6,153 nucleotides of DNA from an uncultured Pseudomonas sp. (GTDB lineage Bacteria; Pseudomonadota; Gammaproteobacteria; Pseudomonadales; Pseudomonadaceae), in contig CALMID010000478.1 of the NCBI GenBank assembly GCA_937863915.1, positions 1 to 6,153 on the forward strand. The letters are read 5' to 3'. Under the pieces are notes generated by a model. The model was not told the DNA's origin. It was given only the letters and a program-made list of their open reading frames with translations, and did no database searches. The translations under genes and the position numbers were made by a program. This document shows, one piece after another, positions 5,708 to 6,153 of the stretch; the first letter of the stretch is position 1, and every line of letters begins with the position of its first letter.

Positions 5708-6153
5708 GTCTGTACCCGCTGCAACCGCCGCTGCCGAGCTGATTGCCGCGCCCCAGGAACAGCCGGTGTTGCGGGCCATCCTGCGCGGGGCGCTGACCCT
5801 GCTGTTTCGTGGCCTGGTCCGCCCGCCGATGCCGGTGGCCGGCCAGCGCCTGGTGATCCGCCTGCTGACGGCCGCGCCGGTGCCCAACAAGGGCGTCACC
5901 CGCACCGCCGAGCAGATCGGTGGCCGCCCCTGTGAGTGGCACCGCCCGGCAGCCTCCGACGGTGCCGTGCTGCTGTACCTGCATGGCGGCGCCTACCTGA
6001 TCGGTGCACCTTCGACCCATCGCGGTATCTGCGGCGCTCTGGCGCGGCGCGCAGGCCTCGCGGTGTGTGCTCTGGATTACCGGCTGGCGCCCGAGCATCC
6101 CTTTCCGGCGCCGCTGGACGATGCGGTGGCGGCCTACCGCGAACTGTTGGCGC
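5691..6153 (+). CDS. Alpha/beta hydrolase, HSL-like (family IV) esterase, C-terminus off the right edge
   Basis: The visible 154 codons show the N-terminal part of an Abhydrolase_3/hormone-sensitive-lipase-like esterase. A leading cap-like region is followed by LLYLHGGAYLIGAP (94-107), whose HGGAY is the oxyanion-hole motif (HGGG in the type members). Next comes CALDYRLAPEHPFPAPLDDA (about 126-145), the YRLAPEHPFPA block typical of the family. The catalytic serine (GxSxG) and the Asp and His would lie beyond the window edge and cannot be checked. The ATG at 5691 lies inside the end of the monooxygenase gene (17-nt overlap), with GGAG at 5677-5680, 10 nt upstream. The N-terminus contains a duplicated SVPAE/SVPAA from a 15-bp tandem repeat. 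The natural role would be hydrolysis of the ester or lactone made by the monooxygenase; this is inferred from context. Confidence 0.9.
   Translation, partial: MSVPAESVPAATAAAELIAAPQEQPVLRAILRGALTLLFRGLVRPPMPVAGQRLVIRLLTAAPVPNKGVTRTAEQIGGRPCEWHRPAASDGAVLLYLHGGAYLIGAPSTHRGICGALARRAGLAVCALDYRLAPEHPFPAPLDDAVAAYRELLA
5693..5722 (+). repeat. 15-bp tandem duplication across the monooxygenase stop codon
   Basis: Two adjacent units, GTCTGTACCCGCTGA (5693-5707) and GTCTGTACCCGCTGC (5708-5722), match at 14 of 15 bases. In the monooxygenase frame unit 1 encodes V-C-T-R-stop, so its last codon is the TGA. In the hydrolase frame the two units encode the repeated SVPAE and SVPAA. The single difference is exactly the stop codon's last base. 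Confidence 0.85.

Noticed and set aside
3899..5905. Very long open frame (668 codons) on the minus strand, opposite the monooxygenase
   Set aside because: It runs antisense through a gene with complete flavoenzyme motifs and shows no recognisable domain. Long antisense frames are common opposite GC-rich genes with strong third-position bias.

Overview
The window is about 6.15 kb of GC-rich, densely coded DNA. It looks like a Pseudomonas (sensu lato) chromosome. The small FKBP-type isomerase closely resembles, from memory, the short Pseudomonas FKBPs. A periplasmic diguanylate cyclase and a divergent AraC regulator/Baeyer-Villiger monooxygenase locus also fit that group. I see no rRNA, tRNA, CRISPR array, insertion sequence or phage gene.

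Layout, left to right. (1) Minus strand, 1-772: a periplasmic solute-binding protein of the NMT1/SsuA-like type, whose C-terminus runs off the left edge. (2) 773-995: a 223-bp divergent intergenic region rich in TTGCC[A/G]-type repeats, including two copies of GCCAGGTCTGG. (3) Plus strand, 996-1337: a complete 113-residue FKBP peptidyl-prolyl isomerase. (4) Minus strand, 1362-2927: a membrane-bound dCACHE-GGDEF diguanylate cyclase that converges on the FKBP gene with a 24-bp gap. (5) Minus strand, 3034-4125: an AraC-family regulator with an arabinose-binding-like N-terminal domain. (6) A roughly 100-bp divergent promoter region with a repeated TGGCCGA box at 21-bp spacing. (7) Plus strand, 4232-5707: a type I Baeyer-Villiger-type flavin monooxygenase. 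(8) Plus strand, 5691 to the right edge: a translationally overlapping HSL-family alpha/beta hydrolase, cut by the window end.

The genes from about 3034 rightward form a recognisable catabolic cassette. The monooxygenase would insert oxygen next to a ketone carbonyl to make an ester or lactone, the hydrolase would cleave that ester, and the divergent AraC protein would control the operon. The substrate cannot be read from the sequence. The left half (solute-binding protein, FKBP, diguanylate cyclase) looks like ordinary housekeeping and signalling genes without an obvious shared pathway.

I do not see a clear novel system here. The most interesting points are small. Two unrelated 15-bp in-frame tandem repeats sit at the N-terminal ends of the regulator and hydrolase genes, and the second one carries the monooxygenase stop codon. 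There are candidate operator repeats in both divergent promoters, and the Baeyer-Villiger fingerprint is altered at one position.
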